DNA of 64,000 nucleotides from Flammeovirga sp. OC4 (GTDB lineage: Bacteria; Bacteroidota; Bacteroidia; Cytophagales; Flammeovirgaceae). The DNA is taken from contig NZ_JTAM01000005.1 of NCBI RefSeq assembly GCF_000812565.1, forward strand, positions 208,271-272,270, in the 5' to 3' direction. Shown here piece by piece: positions 36,049 through 44,636 of this stretch. A program made the position numbers and the translations under genes. The notes beneath the pieces were generated by a model. It ran no database searches and was not told where the DNA came from. It worked only from the letters and a program-made list of their open reading frames with translations. Each line of letters starts with the position of its first letter. Within the stretch, counting starts at the first letter, position 1.

Positions 36049-37497
36049 ATGCATACTAACCAAGACATTCATGTGAGTTCAGAAGTAGGAACTTTACGAA
36101 GATTAATGATACACAGCCCAGATGAGGGCATTGGCAAAGTAATTCCTACAAAAGCACAAGATTGGCTTTTTGAAGACATTATTCATTTGGAGACAATGAG
36201 GAAGAAAGAATATGATCTTTATTTAAAAATTCTACTCTACTTTCTAGACTATCAAAACATTCATCCTCGTATCCACTCCATTGATTTACCTGAATCACAA
36301 AGACATTTTTATAAGCCTGATAAAAAAGATTATTTCAATAGTGACAAGGTGATTGAACCGCAAGCATTACTTGCTCACATTTTAGAAAAAAATGATATTA
36401 GAAGCAGAATGATCGCTTCTGTATGTGCACACGAGGGTACTTCTTATTCTCTTCAAGACGAATTAATGGAATTGGAATCCACTATTCTTGCTAGAACAAT
36501 GATATCTGGAATCCTTCCTGACAAAAGAATGATTTTCCCTCCTATCCCTAACTTTATCTTTACGAGAGATCTTGGCATTACTGTCAATGATCATATTTTG
36601 CTGAATAAGCCCAAGAAAAAAGCTAGAACTAGGGAATCGATTATCATGAAGTATATCTTCTTTAATCACCCTATGTTTGCAGAATATACAGACAAGGTGA
36701 TTGAGATTACAGATCCTGAAGATTTCTTTTTACTTGACGATGAAGAACAAGAACAAAAGATCGTGACAATTGAGGGTGGTGATGTGATGATGGTCGCTCC
36801 TAACCATCTTTTAGTAGGGGTAAGTGAGAGAACTTCTATTCATGCTGCAAGCAAAGTAGTACGCGAAATGCACAAAAGAAATATTGTAGAGAAAGTAACT
36901 GTTGTGAAAATTCCTGCAAAAAGAGCTTACATGCATATTGACACTACTTTCACTCAAGTAAAACGTAATCTTTGGGTGATGTTCGGTTCTTTCTCTAAAG
37001 AGGGTTTGAAAAAAGAACAAGGTGATTTTATTCCTTCATTGGGTAATTCGAAAAGTGAAAACGAGTTGGAAATCCTTCAATATGTAAAAGGACAAAACTA
37101 TGATCAACCAATACGATTTGACTATCTGGAAGATCTACTCAACGATATAAGTTTAAACGACCTTCATTCTACTGAACCAACGCAGTTCATCTACTCTGGC
37201 AACAATATGTTCCCTCACGGTAGAAGAGAACAATGGACAGACTCATGTAATGTTCTTGCACTCAAAGAAGGAGTTGTTATTGGCTATGACCGAAATGACA
37301 AAACTTCTGAAGGTTTTAAAAAGCATGGTATGAAAGTCGTAAAAGCAGCTGATTTAATTCAAGATTTTGCTCAAGAGAAAATTTTACCTGAAGATGTAAA
37401 AGACACATTAATTTTACTTCCTTCAGCAGAACTCTCAAGAGCTAGAGGTGGATCGCACTGTATGTCTATGCCTCTAAAAAGAGATTTCTTATATTAA
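36049..37497 (+). CDS. Arginine deiminase family protein
   Basis: This 482-residue protein belongs to the guanidine-modifying (pentein) superfamily. It opens with SSEVGTLRRLMIHSPDEG, as arginine deiminases do. Catalytic elements in order are FTRD (about residue 175), EGGD (about 242), HIDTTF (about 300) and the C-terminal GGSHCMSMPL with nucleophile Cys471. It is longer than typical arginine deiminase (about 410 residues) because of an extra N-terminal region and an insert before the last motif. It probably hydrolyses arginine or a related guanidino compound to citrulline and ammonia. No ornithine carbamoyltransferase or carbamate kinase lies nearby, so it is not part of an ADI operon. ATG 36049 is preferred to TTG 36016. 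Confidence 0.88.
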   Translation: MHTNQDIHVSSEVGTLRRLMIHSPDEGIGKVIPTKAQDWLFEDIIHLETMRKKEYDLYLKILLYFLDYQNIHPRIHSIDLPESQRHFYKPDKKDYFNSDKVIEPQALLAHILEKNDIRSRMIASVCAHEGTSYSLQDELMELESTILARTMISGILPDKRMIFPPIPNFIFTRDLGITVNDHILLNKPKKKARTRESIIMKYIFFNHPMFAEYTDKVIEITDPEDFFLLDDEEQEQKIVTIEGGDVMMVAPNHLLVGVSERTSIHAASKVVREMHKRNIVEKVTVVKIPAKRAYMHIDTTFTQVKRNLWVMFGSFSKEGLKKEQGDFIPSLGNSKSENELEILQYVKGQNYDQPIRFDYLEDLLNDISLNDLHSTEPTQFIYSGNNMFPHGRREQWTDSCNVLALKEGVVIGYDRNDKTSEGFKKHGMKVVKAADLIQDFAQEKILPEDVKDTLILLPSAELSRARGGSHCMSMPLKRDFLY

Positions 37498-37562
37498 TTT
37501 TATAGAAGTACAAAGTCAAAAGTATCATTTATTTTCAACTTAGTACCTCAGGGTTAAAAAAT

Positions 37563-37616
37563 GAATCCATCATTAGTATTTCGAATGCATTATAGAAATA
37601 TTAATGATGGATTTTT
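37563..37616 (+). terminator. Terminator after the deiminase-family gene
   Basis: The arms aatccatcattagtatttc and gaaatattaatgatggattt form a long stem ending in a T run. Confidence 0.8.
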
Positions 37617-37761
37617 ATGTTTTATTTCACTCAATATCACATCGAAACGTTTTTCATTTCACTACAAACCGGCTATTTTTTTCTTGTGATATTGCAATAA
37701 CTTTTTTAATAATGGTTAATATTTATAGTCATGTCTATGACACTGCCTAACTTCCTTACAT

Positions 37762-37977
37762 TTATTTTTTATCCTTTATTAGATAGAATATATTTATAGT
37801 GGCGATAAAACCATTTGTGATTACAATTGGCCAAGCACCTAACATGATACCATATATCACAAAAACAACACACCCTACAGAATTTACCAAACGAAGAAGT
37901 TTTACATTTTTGAGGGAAAATGATATCATTAATAAAAGTGAGGCCAAGTAACCTACATACTCAGGTGAAAATTCCAT
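37762..37977 (-). CDS. Small YgjV-like membrane protein
   Basis: This 71-residue protein has three hydrophobic segments (about residues 6-22, 29-47 and 51-66). Its pattern YVGYLASLLLMISFSLKN and FVIYGIMLGAWPIVITNGF resembles the YgjV/PQ-loop-like small inner-membrane proteins, which look like half-SWEET transporters without the PQ pair. The function of YgjV is not established. The gene is divergent from the thioredoxin-like gene, with 26 bp between their starts, so the two promoters must overlap each other's coding region or leader. Confidence 0.7.
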   Translation of the reverse strand: MEFSPEYVGYLASLLLMISFSLKNVKLLRLVNSVGCVVFVIYGIMLGAWPIVITNGFIATINIFYLIKDKK

Positions 37978-38003
37978 ATTTACGAACGAAATTAAAATTT
38001 AAG

Positions 38004-38498
38004 ATGAAAAAAAGTATAGCAATCTTATTTACAGCATTATTCTCTCTTTTAGCTGCTAATTCAGCCTTCTGTCAAATTGAAAAATATGATCCGAATGCAA
38101 ATGCGATTGCTGATGTTAAAGCTGCTATTCATTTAGCAAAAAAAACAAATAAACACGTTTTCGTAAAAGTAGGAGGAAATTGGTGTAGTTGGTGTAAACT
38201 TTATGCAGAATTTACACATGATAACGAAGATATTGCAAATATCATGGAAGACAACTACATAAAAGTCCTTGTCAACTGGAGTAAAGAAAATAAAAACCCT
38301 GCGGCAATGGAATACCTAAAGTTCCCTCAACGATTTGGTTATCCCGTATTTGTGATTATTGACGGGAATGGCACAATCATTCATACTCAAAATTCAGCGT
38401 ATTTGGAACAAGGGAACGGGTATGACAAAAACAAAATTATGCAATTTTTAATGGGATGGACGCCAAAGGCTGTAGATCCTGATACTTATAAAAACTAA
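38004..38498 (+). CDS. Exported thioredoxin-fold protein
   Basis: This 164-residue protein has a signal peptide (IAILFTALFSLLAANSAFC, cleavage near residue 23) and a thioredoxin-like domain with Cys61-Ser-Trp-Cys64 (GGNWCSWCKLYAEF). FGYPVFVIID carries the cis-Pro after the active site. This layout is typical of the thioredoxin_7/DUF255-like group in Bacteroidota and suggests disulfide reduction or exchange in the periplasm. ATG 38004 begins a normal signal peptide; the longer reading frame upstream overlaps the divergent YgjV gene and is unlikely. The lipoprotein gene starts two bases after its stop, so the two genes are probably cotranscribed. Confidence 0.87.
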   Translation: MKKSIAILFTALFSLLAANSAFCQIEKYDPNANAIADVKAAIHLAKKTNKHVFVKVGGNWCSWCKLYAEFTHDNEDIANIMEDNYIKVLVNWSKENKNPAAMEYLKFPQRFGYPVFVIIDGNGTIIHTQNSAYLEQGNGYDKNKIMQFLMGWTPKAVDPDTYKN

Positions 38499-38500
38499 AC

Positions 38501-38893
38501 ATGAAACCTATTTTATTCCTTATTGCTTATTTCCCCCTTTTATTATTAGTCCATTCTTGTAAACCTGTCACGGTCTACCCTCTAAAACAAGGAGAAGTCG
38601 CTTTTGATTGGAGTAATAGCACTGCTTTAACCGCAAAAGTTATTGTATTGGATCGTTACCCTATGGAACCTCCAGTGTATGGAAAAACCAGGGTATTTAC
38701 TAGAGCCAGTGACACCGTGAAAGTCAGTACACAGTCTTTCGAATACAGAGGTTCCTGTACTGTTGAACCTTATGAAAATCAGGAAAATTTCCCTTATGCA
38801 TCTGTAAAATATAGTGTCAGTGTAAGTCAATCCAGTACGAAAGAAGTACAATTATGGGATATCAATGTTGATAATACTAAAGGTTCTAATTAA
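38501..38893 (+). CDS. Hypothetical lipoprotein
   Basis: This 130-residue protein has a lipoprotein signal with lipobox LVHSC (Cys at about residue 20). The mature part is beta-rich (VAFDWSNSTALTAKVIVLDRY, VKVSTQSFEYRGSCTVEPYE, VKYSVSVSQSSTKEVQLWD) and looks like a single small beta-sandwich. I do not recognise a family. It starts two bases after the thioredoxin-like gene, so a shared operon and envelope location are likely. It has a single internal Cys, so a disulfide link to the thioredoxin partner is not indicated by sequence. Confidence 0.7.
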   Translation: MKPILFLIAYFPLLLLVHSCKPVTVYPLKQGEVAFDWSNSTALTAKVIVLDRYPMEPPVYGKTRVFTRASDTVKVSTQSFEYRGSCTVEPYENQENFPYASVKYSVSVSQSSTKEVQLWDINVDNTKGSN

Positions 38894-39091
38894 ATTTTCA
38901 CAACCATAAATCACTAAGACCGATTGACTTAAATAACATAAACTTTTAAAAAAGTTCACCCCAACTTAACTTTTAATTACTTATATTTTATAATTTTTGT
39001 TAATAGTAATTTTCATCATTTTGTTTTTTCAGCAAAAGCATCTTATTTATAACATGAAAAATAAACTATCATAAGTTAAATGTAACTTCAC

Positions 39092-39664
39092 GTGTCTACT
39101 AAATATTTTTACGCTATTGTAATAGCGGCTATTTGTTTGATAAGCGCTCCCAATGAATTATTTGCTGAAGAAGGCGGTAAAAAGAAAAAAGGAAAAAACG
39201 GAGACGAACATGATAAAACCTTGGTAGAAGGGGAACATCATGAAAATCACTTTGAACTAGAATTATCATTCAACAATGGTAACCAACTAGAATTCACAAG
39301 CTCGGTTTACTTTGCCCACCTCACTAAATTTCAGGGAACTGTTGAATTAACTGGTCATCACTTTGCAGGTTGCTTTGTGAGAGAGATTCCTATTGGTCAT
39401 TCTAAATGGGGTACTTTTGTAGGACTGGGCTCTACTTTTGGTTTCGAGCATTTACATGAAGAAACTGATAATGGAAGCCACCAACCTCATTCTAAAGAAA
39501 GTACAAACCAAAAAGATTGGAGTGGAAATGTTATTGTACAATCAGGATTAGCTTATTCTTTAGATAAGCATTGGAGTACTGGTTTCACACTTTCTCCGGG
39601 TATTGATGTAGAAACTCGTCAGCCTAATTTTGGTATGACACTCGACTTAGTTTTTGGTTTCTAA
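39092..39664 (+). CDS. His-rich outer-membrane-type protein, paralogue 1
   Basis: This 190-residue protein starts at GTG with a signal peptide (AIVIAAICLISAPNELFA). A charged His/Lys/Glu linker follows (GDEHDKTLVEGEHHENH, about residues 36-52). The rest is alternating strands of a small beta-barrel, with KFQGTVELTGHHFAG, VREIPIGHSKWGTFVGLG, a His-rich loop (EHLHEETDNGSHQPHSKE) and a terminal GMTLDLVFGF ending in Phe, as outer-membrane barrels do. The next gene is a close paralogue. Clustered His in exposed loops suggests metal binding, but this is inference; no metal transporter is nearby. Confidence 0.72.
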   Translation: MSTKYFYAIVIAAICLISAPNELFAEEGGKKKKGKNGDEHDKTLVEGEHHENHFELELSFNNGNQLEFTSSVYFAHLTKFQGTVELTGHHFAGCFVREIPIGHSKWGTFVGLGSTFGFEHLHEETDNGSHQPHSKESTNQKDWSGNVIVQSGLAYSLDKHWSTGFTLSPGIDVETRQPNFGMTLDLVFGF

Positions 39665-39817
39665 TCAACTTGATGACAACATTCCTTAATTAAGAAATAT
39701 TAATTGTTTAATCATAAACATAAATGATAATATTGCGTTGAAATTCACATCTACACTTTGTTATTGAAGCGTAGAAGTGATAACCTAATAGACTCATTAA
39801 TATTATCAACTATCGAT

Positions 39818-40483
39818 ATGATTTACAATAATTTCTTATTTCGCATTGCTTCATCGGCTATATGTATAGTTGGTTTAAGTTTTTCCTCTTTTGCACAAAC
39901 AGAACTGGAACATCATCAATATACTGAAAGCAACGAAGAAGATTATACTTCTCATTCTAAGGTTCACTCTGAATCTAATCTGGAAAAGGAGTTCGAACAT
40001 CACAATGAGAATGAGAAGCATCATAACCGGTATGAATTAGAAATCTCCTACAATAATGGAGGTAAGTATGAATTTACAGGGTCAATCTACTTTGCTCATT
40101 TGACTAAGTTTCAAGGTACAGTAGAATTTACCGGTAAACACTACGCCGCTGTTGTCGTTAGAGAAATTCCTATTGGTCACTCAAGATGGGGTACATTTGT
40201 AGGTGTAGGCGGTACGTTTGGCTTCCATGATCATGAAGTCCCTTCAGATCATGATGAGCACTATTTGAATGTTGAATTGCATGACGCTCCACATCCTGAT
40301 GATTATAGCTCTACTGATGCAGAGACCCATCGAGAATGGAATGGAGCCGTAATTGTTCAAACTGGATTGGCCTATTCGATCAATCGCCATTGGAGTACAG
40401 GATTTACACTTTCTCCGGGTATTGATGTCCAAACAGGTGAACCTACTTTTGGAGCAACTATTGACCTAGTTTTTGGTTTTTAA
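39818..40483 (+). CDS. His-rich outer-membrane-type protein, paralogue 2
   Basis: This 221-residue protein has a signal peptide (ending near SFSSFAQ) and a longer acidic, His-rich linker (ELEHHQYTESNEEDYTSH, then EFEHHNENEKHHNRY). The barrel matches paralogue 1 closely (KFQGTVEFTGKHYA, VREIPIGHSRWGTFVGVG, GFTLSPGIDVQTGEP, terminal IDLVFGF). The loop after strand GTFGF again holds many His and Asp residues (HDHEVPSDHDEHYL). The N-terminal linker has diverged most, while the strands are conserved, which fits gene duplication with selection on the barrel. ATG 39818 is preferred to TTG 39758 because it begins the signal peptide. A bidirectional terminator follows. Confidence 0.72.
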   Translation: MIYNNFLFRIASSAICIVGLSFSSFAQTELEHHQYTESNEEDYTSHSKVHSESNLEKEFEHHNENEKHHNRYELEISYNNGGKYEFTGSIYFAHLTKFQGTVEFTGKHYAAVVVREIPIGHSRWGTFVGVGGTFGFHDHEVPSDHDEHYLNVELHDAPHPDDYSSTDAETHREWNGAVIVQTGLAYSINRHWSTGFTLSPGIDVQTGEPTFGATIDLVFGF

Positions 40484-40514
40484 TACAACACAACCTTATC
40501 AATCAACAAGAAAT

Positions 40515-40558
40515 AAAAATGGGATAGAAATCATTGTGATGAATTCTATCCCATTTTT
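40515..40558. terminator. Bidirectional terminator
   Basis: The arms aaaaatgggatagaa and ttctatcccattttt flank a short loop between convergent genes. Confidence 0.85.
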
Positions 40559-40572
40559 CATGTTTGAGAAGT

Positions 40573-40953
40573 CTAATTACATTCTGAAACTGTAAAATCA
40601 TTGATTTGATCATAGAACTCAAATTCCATCAACTGATCAATATCCTCTTCTATCCAATCGTTATCACAACCTCTTTTAACCATTTTATAATGAAGTACAT
40701 AATCTTGCTTTTCATTAGGGTTAATTTTCGCTGCTTTTGAATAATTGCCTTTAACAAACTCATTTCTTGAATTTCTTAATTCAAACGTTCCATCTGCAAA
40801 AAGCTTGATTTCATTTTTAAAATCCTGATCAAGGTTTGTTCTTTGGTAAACTTGAGCCTGAGGCAGAGCAGGTGCTACTTCATTGTCATTTGAACATGAA
40901 AAAAGAGCTAAAACTGCTACTAGAAAAATAGAAAGAAGTGATTTTGTATTCAT
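40573..40953 (-). CDS. Hypothetical lipoprotein
   Basis: This 126-residue protein begins at ATG 40953 with a lipoprotein signal (LLSIFLVAVLALFSC, Cys at about residue 20). The mature part is about 105 residues of mixed charged and beta-type sequence (RTNLDQDFKNEIKLFADGTFELRN, DYVLHYKMVKRGCDNDW) and resembles small lipocalin-like domain proteins of Bacteroidota, though the similarity is weak by eye. A longer frame begins at 41001 but the added 16 residues lack sense. It is next to YkgJ on the same strand, 84 bp downstream, and shares no obvious role. Confidence 0.68.
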   Translation of the reverse strand: MNTKSLLSIFLVAVLALFSCSNDNEVAPALPQAQVYQRTNLDQDFKNEIKLFADGTFELRNSRNEFVKGNYSKAAKINPNEKQDYVLHYKMVKRGCDNDWIEEDIDQLMEFEFYDQINDFTVSECN

Positions 40954-41036
40954 CTTATTATAAAGTTTTGATTCAACCTTAAAAGGGAAAACAAAAACCA
41001 AAACCCCTATCTATTTCCACATTTTTTTATACTGCT

Positions 41037-41525
41037 CTAAATTTTAGACTTCAATTCTTTTACCACATGAAACACAACAGGACATGTTAAGGTATTTCGT
41101 GCATGTAATGCAGGCCTTTGATTAAAACCTTGATTTTGCGTTAAGGGATAATCTCTACATGCTTTTGGTCTTGCCTCATAAATAGAACAGTAGTTATCTG
41201 CACCAAGGAAAGGACAAGGTTGTTGATTCATCACATAATCTCCATCACTATCCACACGCATGTACTCAGAAATCACCTCCGTTTCTTTCATTCTGAAGTG
41301 TTTTGCTATTCTTTTTACATCTGTAGCAGTTACTACAGGGCTAATCGTCTTACAGCAATTCGCACAAGTTAAGCAGTCAAACTTTTGAAAGGCCTCTTCA
41401 TCTGCATCATTGACAATTTGATCAATTTGTTTTCCTTTCTTGACTTTTTTAAGTCGTTTTAAAAAGGTTTGATTTTCTTTATATTTTGATTTGGCATTTT
41501 TTTGCCAATCTGCATACAAATCCAT
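41037..41525 (-). CDS. YkgJ family cysteine-cluster protein
   Basis: This 162-residue protein carries the YkgJ/CxxCxxCC cluster: DCLTCANCCKTISP (about residues 50-63), then QPCPFLGADNYCSIYEARPKACRDYP (about 103-128). Eight conserved Cys residues suggest a metal or Fe-S centre; the family is sometimes annotated as a zinc- or iron-chelating domain, and its role is unproven. The N-terminal 45 residues are Lys-rich and helical. It starts three bases before the stop of the upstream gene and is probably part of a unit with lpxH and the 41529-42344 gene. Confidence 0.87.
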   Translation of the reverse strand: MDLYADWQKNAKSKYKENQTFLKRLKKVKKGKQIDQIVNDADEEAFQKFDCLTCANCCKTISPVVTATDVKRIAKHFRMKETEVISEYMRVDSDGDYVMNQQPCPFLGADNYCSIYEARPKACRDYPLTQNQGFNQRPALHARNTLTCPVVFHVVKELKSKI

Positions 41526-41528
41526 TTT

Positions 41529-42344
41529 TTATAATTGATAAGCGTACATCATTTTTTGTTTAAAGCAAAATACTCTTTGTGTTGCATGATCATACAATAC
41601 GAATTCTACTTTTTTTAAGGGAAGCTTGATGTAGCGAGTTTCTAAACTGTAGAGTGCTTTAAAGTGCAACTCATCTTTTTCTAACCAATACACCTCCTCT
41701 GAGGTTAATCCGATGGCTTTTGCTTTCTTGACCGCATAAGGTTCTGATAGAATATTCCCTAAAAGGTCAAATGTAAAAACACCTCTGTATCGATCTAAAA
41801 CATAAAGGTTATTTTGATGCACTCTCATCCAAATGGGTTCCCAAGAGGTACTATTGATTAGTTGCTCTAATGGTACATCTATAGAGATCTTTTTCACATC
41901 AGGAAAATACTTTTTCAGACGAAAACTTCCTTGATCATATAACCAAATCCCTCCATCACTCGCATTAGTAGCTACTGAAGCATACTCTACAAGACCTGGA
42001 TCAAAAATGTACTCAGACTGTTCGGTCAACTGTTGCCCTAAAATCCGAATACCCTGCCAATCCTCAGAGAATAAAACTGTATTGAGCATTGCCCAAGCAT
42101 CAATCTGAACCTCCGCTGGAGAAGATGGAGAATACCATCTTTTTTTTTCACCATCAACCCACTGGCTTAAGTTACCTTGTTCATCTGCAACATAAACATA
42201 TCCTTTCCGATCAATATCTACTGAAACAACCTCTCCTACTTCAATCTCATAAAGTAATTGTTGTGCTTCTGTAAACATTGTAGTAAAGGATAATAAAAAT
42301 AGTAAACTACTCCTTATAAGTAAGTAGTTCCACTTTTTCTCCAT
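41529..42344 (-). CDS. Hypothetical exported protein, beta-propeller-like
   Basis: This 271-residue protein has a signal peptide (LLIRSSLLFLLSFTTMFTEAQ) and a mature part with repeated strand and loop patterns. Examples are GEVVSVDIDRKGYVYVADEQGNLSQW, QNNLYVLDRYRGVFTFDLLGNILS and HATQRVFCFKQKMMYA. The arrangement suggests a small beta-propeller or NHL/PQQ-like fold. No catalytic residues were recognised. Its start at ATG 42344 lies inside the end of lpxH (38-bp overlap), which fits translational coupling. In many Bacteroidota a protein of this kind follows lpxH, but its role is unknown to me. Confidence 0.7.
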   Translation of the reverse strand: MEKKWNYLLIRSSLLFLLSFTTMFTEAQQLLYEIEVGEVVSVDIDRKGYVYVADEQGNLSQWVDGEKKRWYSPSSPAEVQIDAWAMLNTVLFSEDWQGIRILGQQLTEQSEYIFDPGLVEYASVATNASDGGIWLYDQGSFRLKKYFPDVKKISIDVPLEQLINSTSWEPIWMRVHQNNLYVLDRYRGVFTFDLLGNILSEPYAVKKAKAIGLTSEEVYWLEKDELHFKALYSLETRYIKLPLKKVEFVLYDHATQRVFCFKQKMMYAYQL

Positions 42345-43050
42345 CAAATGTTGCGTATGTATCATAAGAGAGCCATTCACCTGTGTTAATATATTTACCA
42401 CCTTGATCCAAATCTAACTCAAGAGGTAAGTGCCTATGACCAAAGATATAATAATCTCTGTATTTTTTAGACTGTTGTTCCTGACAATAGACCCAAATAA
42501 ATTCCTTCTCCTTACTAATGAAGCCATGTTCTTTCTTAGCTCCAGAAGCTCTGCTATGCCTTGACCATGCTGACGCAATACCTATTCCAATAGTAGGATG
42601 TAAAAATCCGAATAACCATTGACAAAGCTTGTTGGCAAAGACCTTTTTCAAAAACTTATAACTGTAATCTCCAGGACCTAATCCGTCACCATGACCAATA
42701 TGGAACTTCTTACCATAGATCTCAACATCAATAGGTTCTCTGATAATCTTGATTCCGAATTCTTTCTCAAAGTAATCAAACATCCACATATCATGATTAC
42801 CAGTAAAAATAGAGATCTTGATGCCTTTGTCTACCAATTCAGCTAATTTCCCTTGGAATCTTAAAAAACCCTTTGGTATAGCGAAACGATACTCAAACCA
42901 GAAATCAAATAGATCTCCTATTAAATAAATATGATCTGCGTCTTTGGAAACCATATCCAACCATCTGCATATCTTTTTTTCTCTTTTTTGACTTTCTTCT
43001 AGAGAAGGAGTTCCCAAATGGAAATCAGAAGCGAAATATACTTTACCCAT
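42307..43050 (-). CDS. lpxH: UDP-2,3-diacylglucosamine diphosphatase LpxH
   Basis: This 247-residue metallophosphoesterase cleaves UDP-2,3-diacylglucosamine to lipid X in lipid A synthesis. The motif set is complete: ASDFHLG (about residues 7-13), IGDLFDFWFEYR (about 44-55), TGNHDMWMFDYF (about 79-90), GHGDGLGPGD (about 118-127) and a C-terminal IFGHRHLP. The Bacteroidota-type length and the N-terminal KVYFASDFHLG fit well. The downstream gene overlaps its 3' end by 38 bp. The gene is separated from rplS by a strong terminator. Confidence 0.94.
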   Translation of the reverse strand: MGKVYFASDFHLGTPSLEESQKREKKICRWLDMVSKDADHIYLIGDLFDFWFEYRFAIPKGFLRFQGKLAELVDKGIKISIFTGNHDMWMFDYFEKEFGIKIIREPIDVEIYGKKFHIGHGDGLGPGDYSYKFLKKVFANKLCQWLFGFLHPTIGIGIASAWSRHSRASGAKKEHGFISKEKEFIWVYCQEQQSKKYRDYYIFGHRHLPLELDLDQGGKYINTGEWLSYDTYATFDGEKVELLTYKE

Positions 43051-43120
43051 GCTTCAAAGTTAAGAATTAAGAAGGAAGTAAGAAGAATGATTAAACCTAT
43101 AAAAATCATTTTTCAAACAA

Positions 43121-43156
43121 AAAAAACCGACTTTCTGATGTAGAAAGCCGGTTTTG
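43121..43156 (-). terminator. Terminator after rplS
   Basis: The arms aaaaccgactttct and agaaagccggtttt form a 14-bp stem with one mismatch, followed on the minus strand by a T run. Confidence 0.88.
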
Positions 43157-43187
43157 TATTTCTTTGGTAAAAAGCCAAGATAAAAGA

Positions 43188-43541
43188 TTAGAATCTTTTC
43201 TCTCTAACTTTAGCAGCCTTACCATAACGACCACGTAAGTAGAATAATCTTGCTCTTCTTACTTTACCTTTTCTCAATACTTCGATTTTATCGATGCTTG
43301 GAGAGTTTAATGGGAAGATACGCTCTACACCAATTCCACTAGAGATTTTACGTACAGTAAAAGTTTCTCCTAAACCACCTTTGTTACGGCGTTGGATTAC
43401 AGTACCTTGGAACTTTTGAACACGCTCCTTGTTACCTTCTTTAATTTTTACGTATACTTCGATTGTATCTCCTGCGCCGAAAGCGGGATGTCTCTCCATG
43501 TTAGATGAGAAATCCTTTTCAACTTTTTTAATTAAATCCAT
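43188..43541 (-). CDS. rplS: 50S ribosomal protein L19
   Basis: This 117-residue protein is a complete L19: [72 protein letters not shown] and the basic tail [24 protein letters not shown]19 sits at the interface of the 30S and 50S subunits. The start is set at ATG 43541; an in-frame upstream codon at 43580 would add a 13-residue segment absent from L19. The gene stands alone rather than in the rpsP-rimM-trmD-rplS order seen in other phyla. A promoter element lies directly upstream. Confidence 0.96.
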   Translation of the reverse strand: MDLIKKVEKDFSSNMERHPAFGAGDTIEVYVKIKEGNKERVQKFQGTVIQRRNKGGLGETFTVRKISSGIGVERIFPLNSPSIDKIEVLRKGKVRRARLFYLRGRYGKAAKVREKRF

Positions 43542-43577
43542 TGTGATAAGATTTATCGTACAAAAATTTTCGAATTG

Positions 43578-43585
43578 CAAAGGTA
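43578..43585 (-). promoter_or_regulatory. -7 promoter element of rplS
   Basis: On the minus strand this reads TACCTTTG, an exact TAnnTTTG match, with a TTC near the expected TTG 19 bases upstream. The leader is about 30 bases. Confidence 0.6.
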
Positions 43586-43897
43586 AAAAGAATATCCTTA
43601 TAAAGAAACTATCCTTCTATTTTTTATTAAGTATGCTTTTCTCTTTAGGTATATTGACAAAAGTTGTAAAGAATAAGGCTTCATTCACCCAAAAAAAGCA
43701 AGATAGATGTACGTAATGTTAATTTTATTAAGTTTTATTTACAAAAACGCATAAATACTTACATCACAAGCAGTTAGTTGCATAATTTCTGTAAATTATA
43801 GTACTATTCATTTATAATTGCCTTACCAACCAAGTAAAACAATACAAAAATAGTCTACAAAATAATTACAAACTGAACGAGCCGAACCCTTTATACT

Positions 43898-44533
43898 ATG
43901 GAAAATGACCTACTAAAGCTATACGATGATTTTACATTAGGCGTAGCCGCCTATCAAAGAATTTCGCCCAATACATACAAAATCTACTATATCAATAAAG
44001 TAGGTGTATTGTTGGATCGTTTTAATCTAAATCATTTGGGTAAATATCTACACGAAGTTTACCCTGAAATCGTTTCTTTTGGATTCATTGATCAACTTGA
44101 AGAAGTTTTTGACAGTGACCAAGAAATGACAATTCCTTTTCACGCTTATGAAAAGCCTGATGGAGAAATACTCTACAGAGCGAATAAGTTAAAGAAAATT
44201 GGAACTGACCTTATTCTGAATATCTATAATGATGAATCAGAAACTTATTCGTATATCCGAGACATGAAAGATAACAACCAAAGACTGAATAAAGCTTTGG
44301 ATCTAATATCACATGATATTCGTGGTGAAGTTACTACTTCTCTTGGACTCATTGAATTACTCAAACAAGAATTTGATGAGACAAATGACGTGGAAGCGTC
44401 TTTGCAAATTATACAGAGAAATATGGAAAATATTGATTTTAAGATCCATGCATTAGTGCATCTACTCTTCGAAAAGTCAGATCAGATGAACGATATGAAA
44501 AGTTGGGATAATAACTCTTCTCCATATCGTTAA
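43898..44533 (+). CDS. PAS-like plus histidine-kinase dimerisation domain protein, no ATPase domain
   Basis: This 211-residue protein has an N-terminal PAS-like region (about residues 10-120, with YKIYYINKVGVLLDRFNLNHLGKYL). A coiled DHp-type helix pair follows (about 130-200) with an H-box: ALDLISHDIRGEVTTSLGLIELL, with His in SHDIRG. The usual catalytic ATP-binding domain (N, G1, F and G2 boxes) is missing, and the protein simply ends 30 residues after the helices. It could be a truncated kinase, a phosphotransfer protein or a dimerisation partner for another kinase. It converges on the first membrane phosphatase gene. The shortness looks genuine: there is no frameshift-linked ATPase frame before the terminator. 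Confidence 0.72.
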   Translation: MENDLLKLYDDFTLGVAAYQRISPNTYKIYYINKVGVLLDRFNLNHLGKYLHEVYPEIVSFGFIDQLEEVFDSDQEMTIPFHAYEKPDGEILYRANKLKKIGTDLILNIYNDESETYSYIRDMKDNNQRLNKALDLISHDIRGEVTTSLGLIELLKQEFDETNDVEASLQIIQRNMENIDFKIHALVHLLFEKSDQMNDMKSWDNNSSPYR

Positions 44534-44543
44534 ATCCGTTTAT

Positions 44544-44588
44544 AAAAAAAGCACCCTTTTACTTACGCATCAGTAAAAGGGTGCTTTC
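44544..44588. terminator. Bidirectional terminator
   Basis: The arms aaagcacccttttact and agtaaaagggtgcttt form a strong stem between convergent genes. Confidence 0.9.
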
Positions 44589-44636
44589 TGTTTTATGGAA
44601 TCCTTCCAAAATCGCTAAAATGCCACTACAACTTAC

